This document shows, one piece after another, positions 23,868 to 34,746 of a DNA stretch of 64,000 nt. The stretch's first letter is position 1, and every line of letters starts with the position of its first letter. Below the pieces are notes generated by a model, which saw only the letters and a program-made list of their open reading frames with translations, was not told the origin of the DNA and searched no databases. This stretch comes from Lindgomyces ingoldianus (taxonomy: Eukaryota > Ascomycota > Dothideomycetes > Pleosporales > Lindgomycetaceae), in the NCBI RefSeq assembly GCF_010093535.1, contig NW_022985167.1, positions 1,345,335 through 1,409,334 of the forward strand, given 5' to 3'. A program made the position numbers and the translations under genes.

Positions 23868-25115
23868 TCAATCATCAGCATCATATTCGGCCTGGTTACT
23901 CAGAGTCTTAGGCCCATCTTTACGTATCGGGATCTTGATACCCTGGCTGGCGAAGGCCTTGGATAGAGGCGTGGATTCGATGACTCCCGGGAATTTCTTG
24001 GCTGAGTAGACCTGGAATTGGTCTGAGAAGCATGTTGCGAGAACAGGGGCTCGACCCGTGTTGAGTGTGTTGTTTCCTTGGCCAGATCCGACGTCTACGA
24101 AGTTCATTTTCAATCTGCACAGAATTAGCCAAGGATTGCAGCACGATAAATAGGGAGTTACATACCGGAACAGACCTTCTGTCCTGACAGAGAGATCCTG
24201 AAGAACGAACCAGAAGCCGACTTTGTTCTCGGTATCGGTGAGCCGGAAAGCATTTACCGTCAAACTGCCAATTAGGTTCCTGGTGAACATGCCCGTGGCC
24301 GGATTTGGTGGAGGGGGGACCATGGGCATCTGAACGGCACTGTAGGTTGGCGCCTGCGAATATGGATAATTGGGCGTGTTGGGCGTCATTGGTGTCTGGC
24401 CATAGTACGTAGGAGGTACTGGAGGAGCTGAGTAGGGATTTGGTTGATGCTGCGGCGGTGCTGCCATTGGCCTTCCGTAAGCATCATACGCCATCATGGT
24501 CGGTGCCATGTACATTGGTGGACGCTCTACAGGTGGCGGGTAAGAAGTCGTAGTACTGCTGGAGATGGATACCGTCGGCGCGCCGCTCGAATGCCGCACC
24601 AAGTTGACTTCGCGGGTTCCATCGGCGTCCCAGAGATCTACGGTCAAAACAAAAAAAGTGCTGTCGACTTCAGTGAATTCTATCTCCTTCCCCGAAGAAG
24701 CGTCGCACACGAGTAGCTTGATGCAAGGCGGAGGAGTAATTGGGCGTCGGTCCTGTACGTGTCGGCATGTCTCAGCTGGCGCCGAGTGGACGGGAGGTGC
24801 GGGCGAGTCTTACCTTATCACCGAATCCGCACATGCGGGCACGAATGGGCTGCTGTTCCACCGAGAGACTGTGGTGCGTTAGTCGAAAATTTTCAAGAAC
24901 GAGAAGCGTACCTACCGATATATCCTATCTCCTTTACGGCCAACAAATGGCTTGAGGTGGTTGTCGGAGGCATAGGACTGCTGGACCTGGGCAGGTGGTA
25001 GAGAAATCATGTTGTGGTTTGAATTTGGGTTTGCGGGTTGTGATGGTGGAGCGGCCTCAGTCTTCGGCGGGAGTGGAGCTGGGACGGGATATTGATTGCT
25101 CTGCCGAGAGTACAT
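23868..25115 (-). CDS. velB: velvet complex subunit VelB
   Basis: Four exons: 24916-25115, 24814-24868, 24166-24752 and 23868-24114; 362 residues from the Met at 25115. VelB partners VeA and VosA and links light response, sexual development and secondary metabolism. The velvet domain is plain: LSVEQQPIRARMCGFGDK-DRRPITPPPCIKLLV, then LWDADGTREVNLV, then the long Pro/Tyr-rich insertion (about 110 residues) that distinguishes VelB, and after it MFTRNLIGSL, FWFVLQDLSVRTEGLFRLK, FSDQFQVYSAKKFPGVIESTPLSKAFASQGIKIPIRKDG. The start lies only 8 bases from a run of 50 Ns, so extra N-terminal sequence may be missing; the assigned Met already gives an unbroken, in-frame protein. Confidence 0.93.
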
Positions 25116-25122
25116 GTCGGCG

Positions 25123-25172
25123 NNNNNNNNNNNNNNNNNNNNNNNNNNNNNNNNNNNNNNNNNNNNNNNNNN
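25123..25172. other. assembly gap (50 N)
   Basis: Exactly 50 unresolved bases, the usual placeholder for a gap of unknown size. It sits at the 5' end of velB, next to a GC-rich region, and may hide promoter, leader or first-exon sequence. Confidence 0.98.
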
Positions 25173-26437
25173 TCTGGCAGCAGCGACGCTCACACTCAAC
25201 GCCGAGGGGCGATGGGTGGCTGCAGAAGTCGGTGAGGCCGGCGCAGGGACAGGGGGAGTTGGGAGTTGGGTGCAGAAGAGAAGTAGACTGGTGATGGAAA
25301 GCGAAGAGAGGAGAGAAATGAGGAGTAGAGTATTCTCTTAATCTTGCAATTTCATTGTCTTTGTGTGGTGGGTGGGCGGGTTCAGCCAATTGAGGCTGGC
25401 GGCCAACCTTGGAACACTGCTGGCGTTGCACGACTCCCGGGCGCAAGTGCTCAAGTGTTTAGCAGCGCGCAGACAGACAGCGAGGCGAGAGGCGCGACGG
25501 AGGAGTGAGACGTGAGGTCGTCGCGGCAGCACGGGAAGGGCAGGTTCAGGTCGCGCGGGCGGGCGTCGCATGCGAGGATCGAGTACAGACTGCACAGTAC
25601 TGTGTGGAGCAAGGCACGGCTTAAGCTTGTGCCAACGCGCTCTGTGATGTTCAAGGGGGGAGAGACGGCTCTGGCGCACTGTGAGTAGTACCCGCTCGTC
25701 GATGGGGGGTTGTCACTGGAACTTATGGGGGGCGCGCGGAGTGGAGGACCTGCTGCAGCAGGCGCAAGAGGCGAGAGAGGCTAGAGAGAGAGGCGGCTTG
25801 GGTCCCGACCTGCTGGCAGTGGTTCGGATCATCGCACATATGAAACACACACATCTAGAGGTCTCTCGCCAGCATCGCCAGCTGCCTGTCTGGGTCGGCA
25901 GCTCATTTAGCCAACATGCAACCCCCGCCGCGCTGCTGCGTCGCTCTGCGATTCTTATCGTGAGACGGCGCCGCGAATCCCAGCGTCGCCATTGCGATGG
26001 CCGTTGGATCGCCCATCTTCCCACAGCACAGGCTCCCTTTCCGTGCCTGTGCCCGACACGTCGGTTCCATTACGCTAGTCCCGCCGCCAGTGCAGGCCTC
26101 CATGTCACGCTCAGAACACGCGTACTCCACAATCCCGAGGCGCTGAGACACTGCATATCCAGCAACATCAACAATATTCTCTTCGTCGAGCATTCCCCCG
26201 ACGCGGCGGGCGTCAGGTCTATGTACAGCATATCGTCAGGTGAATATCAACCGATCTCCATCTGTCGAGTGTCCGCAACCACATCTACACTCCTGCATTG
26301 TATGCACTTCAAGTCGCCCGATTCCGCCTGAATGCCCTTTTGGCTCGCTTTACCCCCCGGCACCTCAGTCCGCGGACCGAAACAGGCAGTCCGGGATGCT
26401 TAGCTGCAGACGCATCTGCACCTCTCCGCCAACTGAC
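25173..26437. other. velB upstream region and HEL2 downstream region, no gene seen
   Basis: GC-rich. Minus-strand frames run through the first ~270 bases and could belong to the velB leader or a first exon beyond the gap. No domain found in the rest. Confidence 0.4.
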
Positions 26438-28921
26438 TTAGCCAAAGTGGAACAGTGTCTGCTTTTTGTTTTTGTTTCCCTTCTTCTTTCCTCCCCCCCC
26501 AGCGCCTGCCTCGTCCGACCCAGCCCCAGCTGCCCCATTGCTCGCCCCTACAACTGTTCCGCCTGCAGCCCAGGCATTCGCCGGCGTGTTCCTTCCGCTG
26601 TTGTCTCGCCTCAATCCCGCACCGGAGTATCCGGGACTGAAAATTGTACTTGCCGGTTTGGGCGCCAGTGGTAGTGCCGGGAATGCTTCTTCATTGCCAT
26701 TTTTCTTGTTCAACGCCGCTGAGGACGAAGCACGGGATGGCAGAGGTGAAGCCCGAGTGGTGGTAGAGCCGCTTGCCCACGGCGTCTGTCCTGGTTTTGC
26801 TCCGATGCGACCAGACGATGCTGCCGCGAGAGGAGGAAAAGGGCTATTTGATGACGTCGAGGCCCAGCTTGCTTGCCTGCTGACAGCAGAGCGTGACGAC
26901 TGTGCCGTCGAGCTCTTGAGTTTCAGCACTCGAGATCCGCCATGTGCCGCTGGGCCCCCACCCAACGAAAGCCCTGTTCCACCTGGTAGTGAAGGGTAGT
27001 CTTCGTTGATCGCCTTCCAATCATTCCAGGACTTGAGGAGATCATCCCGTTTCGACTGGACCTCAAAAATGTCGGCGAGTTCTTTGATTAGCTTGCCCAG
27101 CTCCACCGAGGATGTATCAAACAGTGAGAAGAAGCTATCAATGAGCTCTGTTGCCGACATCTTGGAATTGCGGTACGCCGATATCTTGGAACGGAATTCC
27201 CCAAGCTTCGTTTGATCGTTCCGCAACATGTTCGTAGCTCGCTCAGTGACTGCATTGTGGCGTAGAAGCCGCGCTTGTTCTTGCGGAGTTCGAGGAGCTA
27301 ACGCTGCGGATGCTGGTTCAATGCTCAGCGCATTTAGATTACTGGCGACATTTGCCGTTGTTGTAGCAGGTCGGGTTGCTGTGAGGGTTGACGGTTCATG
27401 TCCTCCCCTTGGAAGCCTCGCCGCATATATGTCTGTTGCAGATGTAAGCTGACCCCCAAAAGTTCGTCCCGTGACAGATTGTGCGCTTTGAATAGCCATC
27501 TGTCTCTGATAAGCCAATTCTGCTCTGCTCATTGGCTGGGCAAAGGATTGAGGCAACGGCTCTGAATTGGGATCCCGTCCTCGTCCCCTCCCCCGTCCTT
27601 CCCTCCTTCCACCCCTCTCGAGTTCATGAGAGGCACGGTAGTCGAAACCTGACATGTCTACTCTCCGAGCATCCCGAAGGGCATCTTTAGACAGACCATT
27701 TGGGTGGACTTCCAGCTGGTGGGCCTTGAGATCCATCTCAGAATCGAATACAACAAATTTCTTCTCCAGGCACTCTCGATCCGGGCAAAGGAAATGGTCT
27801 TTCCGAAAGTGCACTTCCAATGCATTATAGTCGACATAATACTGTGGCTTCTTGCCTTCACTGCGGCGGTCGCAGATATGACATCGCTCGTGCTTGTCCC
27901 TGCAATGTGTGTACAATTCGTCATCACCGTAGAATCGTTGTCGACAGAAACCACACTCAGGATGTCCCTTGAACCCGCTCTGATCCACTGCACCAGGGTT
28001 GTCGTCGCCAAACTTCTGGTGTTTCTTCAATTCAGCGTAAGTGAATAGCTCGTGCTCGTGTGTAAAGACTTTCTTGTTCCTCGTACAAAGATCGCTAGAC
28101 CCGGTCAGTGCCCTGCATTGAAACAAACGGGATAATCCCAGACTTACCACATGACTTTCCCATGAGAGTTTTTGACATGTCGATGCAAGTCAGGCCACCC
28201 CAGACAAGCAATGTCGCACTCCCCATCAGGACAGTTGTATCGGAGCAACAAGACCGTATCCTCGTAGATGTCGGGGTTCTCAAACCGAATGCCCAAGTTA
28301 TCGTCCGACTTGTAAAACTCTTCTGTGGAGAAGTCTTGGAAATCCTTGGTGGCATTATCCGTAAATATGACGTGGTCCGACTCTGTCTATCCGAATTATT
28401 AATATACGAATCCAAATCAAACTCCTATAGAGCCAACTTACCCTACAGTGAGCACAGGTCTTGGTCTTGTACAGAGCTCTTAATCGCAAAGAGCAAATGT
28501 GACAAGTACGGTGATTACAAGGAGCGACAGCGGTGTGTTGTACGGGTGAAGCGCAGATGAAGCAGACTTCACCATCCGTCTCATCTGCCACATCCTCGGG
28601 AGCGGGCTTTGTGACCAAAGTTGGCACTGTATTTCCACTCTGTGGTCCTTCGGAAATATTTGGATTTGATACTGGAGCTTTTCCCAAACTTCTTTCTGGA
28701 GGACGTCCTCCGCGACCGCTCCCACCATCTCGAATGCCACGACCCCGCGTCCCACCTCGAGGTCCGCCTCTTCCTCGTCCCCGTGGACTGTATTCGTGAC
28801 CTTCATCCGACCCATACGTGCGCCTCGCTCCTCCTCTGCCCCTATCCCCTCCTCGACGTGGACTATTAGGGCCCGGGGGGTTGTCTGGGGATGCGCTCGC
28901 AGTCTCGGTGTTTGAAGCCAT
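26438..28921 (-). CDS. HEL2: E3 ubiquitin ligase HEL2/ZNF598, ribosome collision sensor
   Basis: Three exons: 28442-28921, 28148-28386 and 26438-28094; 791 residues. HEL2/ZNF598 ubiquitinates small-subunit ribosomal proteins on collided ribosomes and starts ribosome-associated quality control. After an Arg/Gly-rich start (about 20-80) comes the N-terminal RING, Cys120-x2-Cys through CNHRTCHIC and CAHC (to 159), then the characteristic block ESDHVIFTDNATKDFQDF and a series of C2H2 fingers (CDIACLGWPDLHRHVKNSH, CGFCRQRFYGDDELYTHCRDKHERC, VHFRKDHFLC, MDLKAHQLEVH). The C-terminal half is Ser/Ala-rich and ends KKKQTLFHFG-like, a conserved basic/aromatic tail. The order matches yeast Hel2 and human ZNF598. 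Confidence 0.93.
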
Positions 28922-29339
28922 GTGGGGTAACAGAACGGGAACGGAGTTGAAATTGAAAAGGGTCTCTGGGTGCTGGTATTACGCACAGGACTGATCGTTC
29001 AGAGAAATATGAATTGAAGGAACAGCTGAGGTTGCCGAAAGCCGTTGGCCAGCGGGGGCTTTTGTACGCTGCTGTCGGGTGTTTGGTGGTCGTTTGGTGA
29101 AAGCGGTAATGACGCCTGCCGAAGCGAGGATAGGTCACTCAGCCACTCATACACGAGCCACATCTAGGCTAGCTTCACGACAGAGTCATTTTTGGTGACT
29201 CAGGCATCGCTATTTCTCGCATGTTCAGAAGCCACGATCATGGCTGAGTGATGCTATGAATCATCTGGAGTGTATGCAGCTAGATCAGATGCTACCACCT
29301 TTCCACAGACTCGTCTCGACACGTTCCCGGAATCTCGAA
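28922..29339. other. intergenic, HEL2 upstream / MND1 downstream
   Basis: 418 bp between two genes on the minus strand; expected to hold the HEL2 promoter and the MND1 3' end. Nothing else was seen. Confidence 0.4.
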
Positions 29340-30103
29340 TCACAACTCACGTAAACCACCCTCTTCCTCATCAAACTCATCCCCATAGTACGTCCTCATG
29401 ATGCTGGACATCTGCTCCTTGTCACCACCTGTCTGCCCTTTCAACCAACCCTCCATACTGAGGATCTGATCCGTCCATTTCTCGGCGTCATTCTTGAATT
29501 GCTGTGTTTCTGCATTCATTCTGTCCATCTCCACAGGATCTTGTTCACTGTATGCAGCTAGCTCCATTCGAAGATTCTCGAGCTCTTTTGTCAAGTCTGC
29601 ACGCTTAGTAATGAGCGTCTTCCGGTCTCCGCCTGAGCTAGGTCAGCTTGGAATCAGGTTTGGCTGTAACAGGACGCACCAGTGCCAAGTAGCATGTCTT
29701 CATCATCTTCACGCGCCGCGCCGGCCTCGTCAACCTTCGCTTGCAGTTCCGTGACTGTAGCAGAAGCCTTGTTGTACTCATCTTGGGCTTTTTCGAGAGC
29801 AGTTTCCTTGGCTTTCTTCTCGTCGATCGGGAAACTCCAGTACCAGTTGCCACTGCCAATCTTCTCGACGCGGATCTTGTTGTCGTCTGAGAGAGATTGT
29901 AGATAGTCCTTCACTTGCATGCCATTGATAGATGCGACTGACGGGAGAGCTTTTTCGAGGTCTTTGATGCTGTGGGCGATAGCTGTTTTGTGGAACCAGG
30001 CCAGAATGAGCGCCTGTTTGGCGGCATTGGCTGTCACTTTGGGTGCCTAGACGAGAGCATTAGTAGTAGGCTGACACATAGCTACTCATTTGCACCACAC
30101 CAT
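29340..30103 (-). CDS. MND1: meiotic recombination protein Mnd1
   Basis: Proposed exons: 30101-30103 (the ATG alone), 29680-30046 and 29340-29632; 220 residues. Mnd1 with Hop2 helps Dmc1/Rad51 in strand invasion between homologues. The product starts APKVTANAAKQALILAWFHKT and contains INGMQVKDYLQSL and KIGSGNWYWSFP, the conserved winged-helix block, followed by a coiled coil (EKAQDEYNKASATVTELQAKV; LTKELENLRMELAAY). The 29633-29679 intron (GTGCGT...CTCAG, 47 nt) is the only choice that joins the two frames sensibly. The first intron has an excellent branch site (TACTAAT) but a poor donor (GTGTGG), so the exact start is less sure than the identity. Confidence 0.87.
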
Positions 30104-30261
30104 TGATGCCGACGGGAGAATTAGCTTAAAGCGTCATAGGATGCGGAAGAGGGCAGATGGTAGTATTTTGTGTGAGGCAACGACCGCGCCTGCCTCATTC
30201 AAACATAGCAAGTGGTGTTGTTCGAAAATGGAAGCTAACCACATATCTCCGCATCCCAAGA

Positions 30262-30934
30262 TTACGAGTCCGTCCCGTCCGAGCTATAGCTAGACCCACT
30301 ACTAGAAACCTCAGGGTTAGAACTGTCCCCCTCTCCGTGACCTTCAGACTCGCTGCTCCCCTGACTTATATCAGCAGACTCTACAACCCCCTCATCCCCA
30401 TCTTCCTCGCTGTCTGCACCCTCCAAGAACGCAAGATGCCCAGTCTCCCCAAGTATCTCCCTCATGTTCTCCTCGACTAAAATTCCCAACGCAATAAGCG
30501 CCGTTTCATCCATACTCTTCCAGGCCTTCTGGTTCACTCTCTCATCACTCCTCGCATAGAAGTTGGAAATATACGCATGCAGCGCGCTTAGCAGGTCTGA
30601 GCTAGGCAGTTTCTGATCTGGCGGGAGGAGTCTGTGGGCGAAGTAGTAGTCAGATTCTTCATAACGGGTGGGCGCGTTGCGTTGCTTGAAGAGGATTTCA
30701 TCAGGGCGGAGGGGTTGATTTGCTGAGGGTCTGGAAGATGGAGGGGTATCTCGGATGAAGCCCCATTGGGAGACTCGGCCTGAGTAGGGTAAGTGCGAGG
30801 CTCTGAGATGTGGGAGGGCATTAGTCACCGGCAACGGCGTCGTAGACAGTGGCTCTTCGCTTTGGCGGTCTTGGAGACTCGCCGGTTTCACTACCTGATT
30901 CGGTCTCTGGCGGAGGCCGTTTGAAGAATGCCAT
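30262..30934 (-). CDS. conserved-looking fungal protein of unknown function
   Basis: Two exons, 30829-30934 and 30262-30779 (49-nt intron), 207 residues. The N-terminus is basic and Pro-rich (MAFFKRPPPETESGSE...PPKRR, a possible nuclear signal). The middle is structured: DYYFAHRLLPPDQKLPSSDLLSALHAYISNFYA and MDETALIALGILVEENMREILGETGHLAFLEG. The last 50 residues are acidic and Ser-rich. I do not recognise a named family. It is divergent from the CSA-like gene (191 bp between starts) and in tandem with MND1. The intron was chosen because it joins the MAFFKR frame to the main frame; another splice pattern is possible. Confidence 0.6.
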
Positions 30935-31125
30935 GTCGTCTTCTCTGTTCAATCATCGCGTGAGTTTGGAATTCACACCGAGCGCATATCGAAGAGGTCA
31001 AGTCAAGCTCTCAGGCGGCTGTGGCTGATGAATGTGGTCATAGCTCCCATCCCACCTCGAGTCAAGGCTACCATATTTTACCACATCATCGCTTCTTCCT
31101 CCCAACCTAAGACATGTAGTCTCAT

Positions 31126-32487
31126 ATGAACACCCAACAACTCCTCAGCCGCTCCTTCGGCTTCACCGACCACAATGTCCTCCGACGCCATGCCGCGTCA
31201 CGCCTCATCTACGCGCTTCAACCCACCACCACAACCTTTAGTCAGCGTCCGCCATCCAAAGACAACCCCGCCGATCACTCCGTCGCCCATCCATCGGGTG
31301 TCAATACCCTGGCAATCGACAAATTTGAGGGCCGATATCTCTTGTCCGGCGGCGCAGACTCCTCGATCGGACTCTGGGATCTCGAGGAACCCTCCTCCAT
31401 CTCCCACCACGGCAGCCCCGTATACCTCCCACTATCTTCCACGACCAAGACATCCGAAGAACATAAGCTCGGAATAACACAACTATGCTTCTACCCCTTC
31501 GACTCTCTAGCTTTCCTCTCTTCATCTTACGACCACACCGTCAAGATCTACTCCTCGGAAACCCTGCAAGACTCCGCATCCTTCGATCTCGACTCGGTAG
31601 TCTACAACATCGCGCTTTCCCCCATCGCAGACCACCTACTCGTCGCATGCGCGACCCAGCACCCAGCCGTCCGGCTCATAGATCTACGGTCAGGAGCCAG
31701 CACGCACTCCCTCGCCGGGCACTCCGGCGCGATTCTCAGCTGCGCATGGAGTCCCGTTCGTGACCACATTCTCGCAAGCGGGGCGACAGACGGCAGCGTC
31801 CGGTTCTGGGACATCCGGCGCAGCGTCGGGGAACTCGGGACTCTAGACCTCGAAGACTCGGTCGGGGTAATGGGGCGACCGTCCTCAACGCGCGGCTCCG
31901 TTCAAAATAAAGCGCACCGCGGTCCTGTGAACGGGATGCTGTGGACTGAGGATGGAAAGCACATCATAACATGTGGCCACGATCAGAGAATTCGCGTCTG
32001 GGACACCGACACGGGCGCAAACACTCTCGCGAATTTCGGCCCGATGGTCAGGAACTCTCATCTCGCGCCGCTGATCCCGGTTCTAGCACCCGTATGTGAT
32101 CTGCCGGTCGAGAAAGATGTCGTGTTTTACCCCAACGAGCACGAAATCCTCGTCTACGAGCTCTTCGAAGGAAACCTTCTCCGCCGACTAAAGCGTCTAG
32201 AGCAAGCAAGGAAACTGAATGAAGGCTCGTCTGGTAAAGGACGGAGAAATGTCAAGGATCGCATCACAGCCCTGGCATGGCGCGCTCATGACATCGAGCT
32301 CTATTCTGCACACGCAGACGGGAGTATAGCAGCGTGGAAACCGCGACCGACTGAAGATGCGCTCTTAGATGAAGAAGAAGAGCAGGAGAGGGACGAAGCC
32401 GAGAGCAGCAAGAAGAGGAAAAGAGACGTCCTGGAGGATATCTATCATGATCTGATGGGGAGGAAGATCACGTTTGGAGGTTCTTGA
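31126..32487 (+). CDS. WD40 protein of the CSA/ERCC8/RAD28 family (transcription-coupled repair)
   Basis: Intronless, 453 residues. CSA is the substrate receptor of a CUL4-DDB1 ubiquitin ligase acting on stalled RNA polymerase II. WD repeats are evident: GVNTLAIDKFEGRYLLSGGADSSIGLWDLE, GITQLCFYPFDSLAFLSSSYDHTVKIYSSE, AVRLIDLRSGASTHSLAGHSGAILSCAWSP, ILASGATDGSVRFWDIRRS, GPVNGMLWTEDGKHIITCGHDQRIRVWD and a last one ending DGSIAAWKPR. The insertion with GVMG between repeats and the basic C-terminal tail (SSKKRKRDVLEDIYHDLMGRKITF) agree with fungal CSA homologues, where the tail is conserved. Confidence 0.85.
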   Translation: MNTQQLLSRSFGFTDHNVLRRHAASRLIYALQPTTTTFSQRPPSKDNPADHSVAHPSGVNTLAIDKFEGRYLLSGGADSSIGLWDLEEPSSISHHGSPVYLPLSSTTKTSEEHKLGITQLCFYPFDSLAFLSSSYDHTVKIYSSETLQDSASFDLDSVVYNIALSPIADHLLVACATQHPAVRLIDLRSGASTHSLAGHSGAILSCAWSPVRDHILASGATDGSVRFWDIRRSVGELGTLDLEDSVGVMGRPSSTRGSVQNKAHRGPVNGMLWTEDGKHIITCGHDQRIRVWDTDTGANTLANFGPMVRNSHLAPLIPVLAPVCDLPVEKDVVFYPNEHEILVYELFEGNLLRRLKRLEQARKLNEGSSGKGRRNVKDRITALAWRAHDIELYSAHADGSIAAWKPRPTEDALLDEEEEQERDEAESSKKRKRDVLEDIYHDLMGRKITFGGS

Positions 32488-32924
32488 AATAGACTACATG
32501 GACTGGATTGGATTTGATGCGATAATAATATTGACGATGCAGCATCTGTCTATCCCACTCGTAGTCTATGTAGATTCTGAGCATATGCGAAGATGCGGTC
32601 AAACCATGCGATGGTTGGACGTCCAAGAATCTCTGCCAAAATGATGGCCTCTCATGCATGCCTTGCCCTTGCCCTTCGTGAAAAAGCCCGCCTCCTCTAA
32701 CCGCCGTCGTAGGAAATAATAGCGCAAGCTCTCTCCAAGCTTTGACCCGTGACGTCATGGGTAAGGATTTGGCACATCTGGACCTCTTTCCCCACTTTGA
32801 GTGTCTCTGTTCTCTCTACCATTCGTGAGAAGTCTCATCACCAACTTCCACATTATTCCACAGCATGGTTGACAGTAGTAAGACCCCAATCCTAAGCTCA
32901 AAACCCACAATCCCCATCTAGCTT
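32488..32924. other. intergenic between converging genes
   Basis: 437 bp holding the 3' flanks of the CSA-like gene and of the minus-strand gene that follows. No gene seen. Confidence 0.4.
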
Positions 32925-34379
32925 TCAATCCGGCTGCGTGTTGAAATGCGGCAACATCGCCGGCACAAACCCTGACTCAACCTGCACGTCCCTAGCCTCG
33001 TCCCTCAAACTCAGCGGCCTATTCGGGGTAGGCGCAAGACTCGAATAATCGCTCTCATCAACATGGAACGAGCTACTATCCGGCGCAGTCTGAGGATCAA
33101 ACGCCGGAAACGGGACTGCGTCGACGGCTGGTTCCATCGCGGGGGATCGAAGCAACGGGGACGTGGAGGTTTGGAGTGATGACATTTGCGCGGGGAGGTG
33201 GGGGGATGAGGAAGAGCGGGGGAGCTTGGTGGCGGCGTTGGAGTTGTCGATTGCAGAGGATGTTTGGAGATGGAGGGATTGAGAGAGGTCGGATGCTAGA
33301 CCGCGTTTTAAGGCGAGTTGTTGGGCGTCTTGTCGTTTGCGCTCGATTTCGCGTTCTTCTTCTATTCGCACACGTTCTTCTTCCTGCTTAAGATCCGAGA
33401 GGGTTGGGACTTCTTTTATAGTTGAGGATGCCGAGCGCTTCATGTTTGCGTCGTCGGTACTTCTCTTTCCAGAATCATGCGTGTTCCGTGACGATGCTGT
33501 TCGAGTGGACACATGCGATCTGGAGGGTCTGTTGCTTCCTGCGCGCGTCTTCCCACTGCTAGTGTCATCGAGACCTCGGCCTGTTGCGCGGCGCTCCAGC
33601 GCAAGTGTGAATTCATCATCCAGAGGAACGGCATCGTCCTCATCTTCGCTAGGGAATATATCGCCTCTTGAGCTGAGGGAATCCGTTGTATGGCCAGATC
33701 CACTCGTCTGGCTCCTCTGCCGCCGATGCCCTTTTCTCTCGCCCGCCCTGATACTATCCTCGTCGCTGTCTTCAATCAAGGGATGCTGCTCCTCTTGACT
33801 CCTTCTCGACTGCCCCGGATGTTCAGTGAGGTCGGCAGCCGAGGGCTTATATCTCAACACTTTCCCGCCAATCTTAAAAGGCAGCCTTCCCAAGAATCCA
33901 AAGTATGAAGAGCTTGGTATGATGGTCGGATCCGGCCCACCGTCATGAGGCTGTACTGCGCTTTTCCTCCTCGCGGTATTATATCTTGCGTCGCGATTCC
34001 GAGTCCCATAATTCATTGCCCGCTGCCGATCAGGCTGGGTTACCCCTCCATAGCTGCTCGACCCGGCCAGCAATCTATCCAGCTCATCATTACCCCAGCC
34101 TAAGAGTCCATCATTATCCTCTTCCTCCCAGTCATCATAAAAGTCAAAACTCATCTCCGCCCTCCCTCTGCCCCGTCCACGCCTTCGGCGGTCATCGCGC
34201 GACGGAAAGCAGGGTGTCGTACAGTCGTTCAAACACTGGGTAAAAGAAGCAAAACACGGATTCAGATAATCGTGCGTAAAGGTCCAGATACCCTCTTGCG
34301 CAGACTCGTTCGCATGTTCGATATTGTCGGTGATGTGCTGTATTGTCCGGTTCCAGCGAGGGTCTCCACGACGATACAT
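32925..34379 (-). CDS. uncharacterised protein, largely disordered
   Basis: Intronless, 484 residues. The first ~60 residues look folded (DPRWNRTIQHITDNIEHANESAQEGIWTF and a Cys-containing CFASFTQCLNDCTTPCFPS stretch). Then comes an RG-rich patch (RRRRGRGRGR) and a conserved-looking FYDDWEEEDNDGLLGWGNDELDRLL motif and SSYFGFLGRLPFKIGGKVLRYKPS. The remainder is Ser-, Glu- and Arg-rich with a predicted helical stretch (LSDLKQEEERVRIEEEREIERKRQDAQQ). I do not recognise a named family. The long, clean open frame and central motifs support a real gene. Confidence 0.72.
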   Translation of the reverse strand: MYRRGDPRWNRTIQHITDNIEHANESAQEGIWTFTHDYLNPCFASFTQCLNDCTTPCFPSRDDRRRRGRGRGRAEMSFDFYDDWEEEDNDGLLGWGNDELDRLLAGSSSYGGVTQPDRQRAMNYGTRNRDARYNTARRKSAVQPHDGGPDPTIIPSSSYFGFLGRLPFKIGGKVLRYKPSAADLTEHPGQSRRSQEEQHPLIEDSDEDSIRAGERKGHRRQRSQTSGSGHTTDSLSSRGDIFPSEDEDDAVPLDDEFTLALERRATGRGLDDTSSGKTRAGSNRPSRSHVSTRTASSRNTHDSGKRSTDDANMKRSASSTIKEVPTLSDLKQEEERVRIEEEREIERKRQDAQQLALKRGLASDLSQSLHLQTSSAIDNSNAATKLPRSSSSPHLPAQMSSLQTSTSPLLRSPAMEPAVDAVPFPAFDPQTAPDSSSFHVDESDYSSLAPTPNRPLSLRDEARDVQVESGFVPAMLPHFNTQPD

Positions 34380-34746
34380 GGCAGCGTTTCAGCCCGGTTA
34401 TCGGGGAGATATATTCCGCGAGCGCATTGAGCTCAGCAGACAAAAAGGACGTTCTTTCTTCAAAATATAGTTAGAGGGCGAGAGGACTGGTGATGTAAAG
34501 TGCAGTTTGCGGGAGCTGTGAAGCGGCTTAAGTTGGTGTTGACGTCTCACAACGGCTCCAACAGGTGCACGGATCGGGTGCACGTGCGCCCCACTGTCCC
34601 CTGTATCTAAGCGCACTAATCCGTATTCATCCTATCTCACCCTCAATCCTCCTTCACTTGTTATCTTCACTAGCTCACCTCAACAATCACCACTCGGCGT
34701 ATCTATCATCTCGCACTTACACGCCTATCTTTGATTTTTTTTCAAA
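34380..34746. other. divergent intergenic region
   Basis: 367 bp between two diverging genes; both promoters must be here. The plus-strand side is pyrimidine-rich up to 34740, as in fungal leaders. Confidence 0.45.

Noticed and set aside
26466..26999. 177-codon plus-strand frame over HEL2
   Set aside because: Antisense shadow of the Ser/Ala/Gly-rich HEL2 tail; no family signal.
29633..29679. Alternative 38-nt intron in MND1 using donor GTCCTG
   Set aside because: Too short and a weak donor; the 47-nt GTGCGT...CAG intron also restores the frame and fits better.
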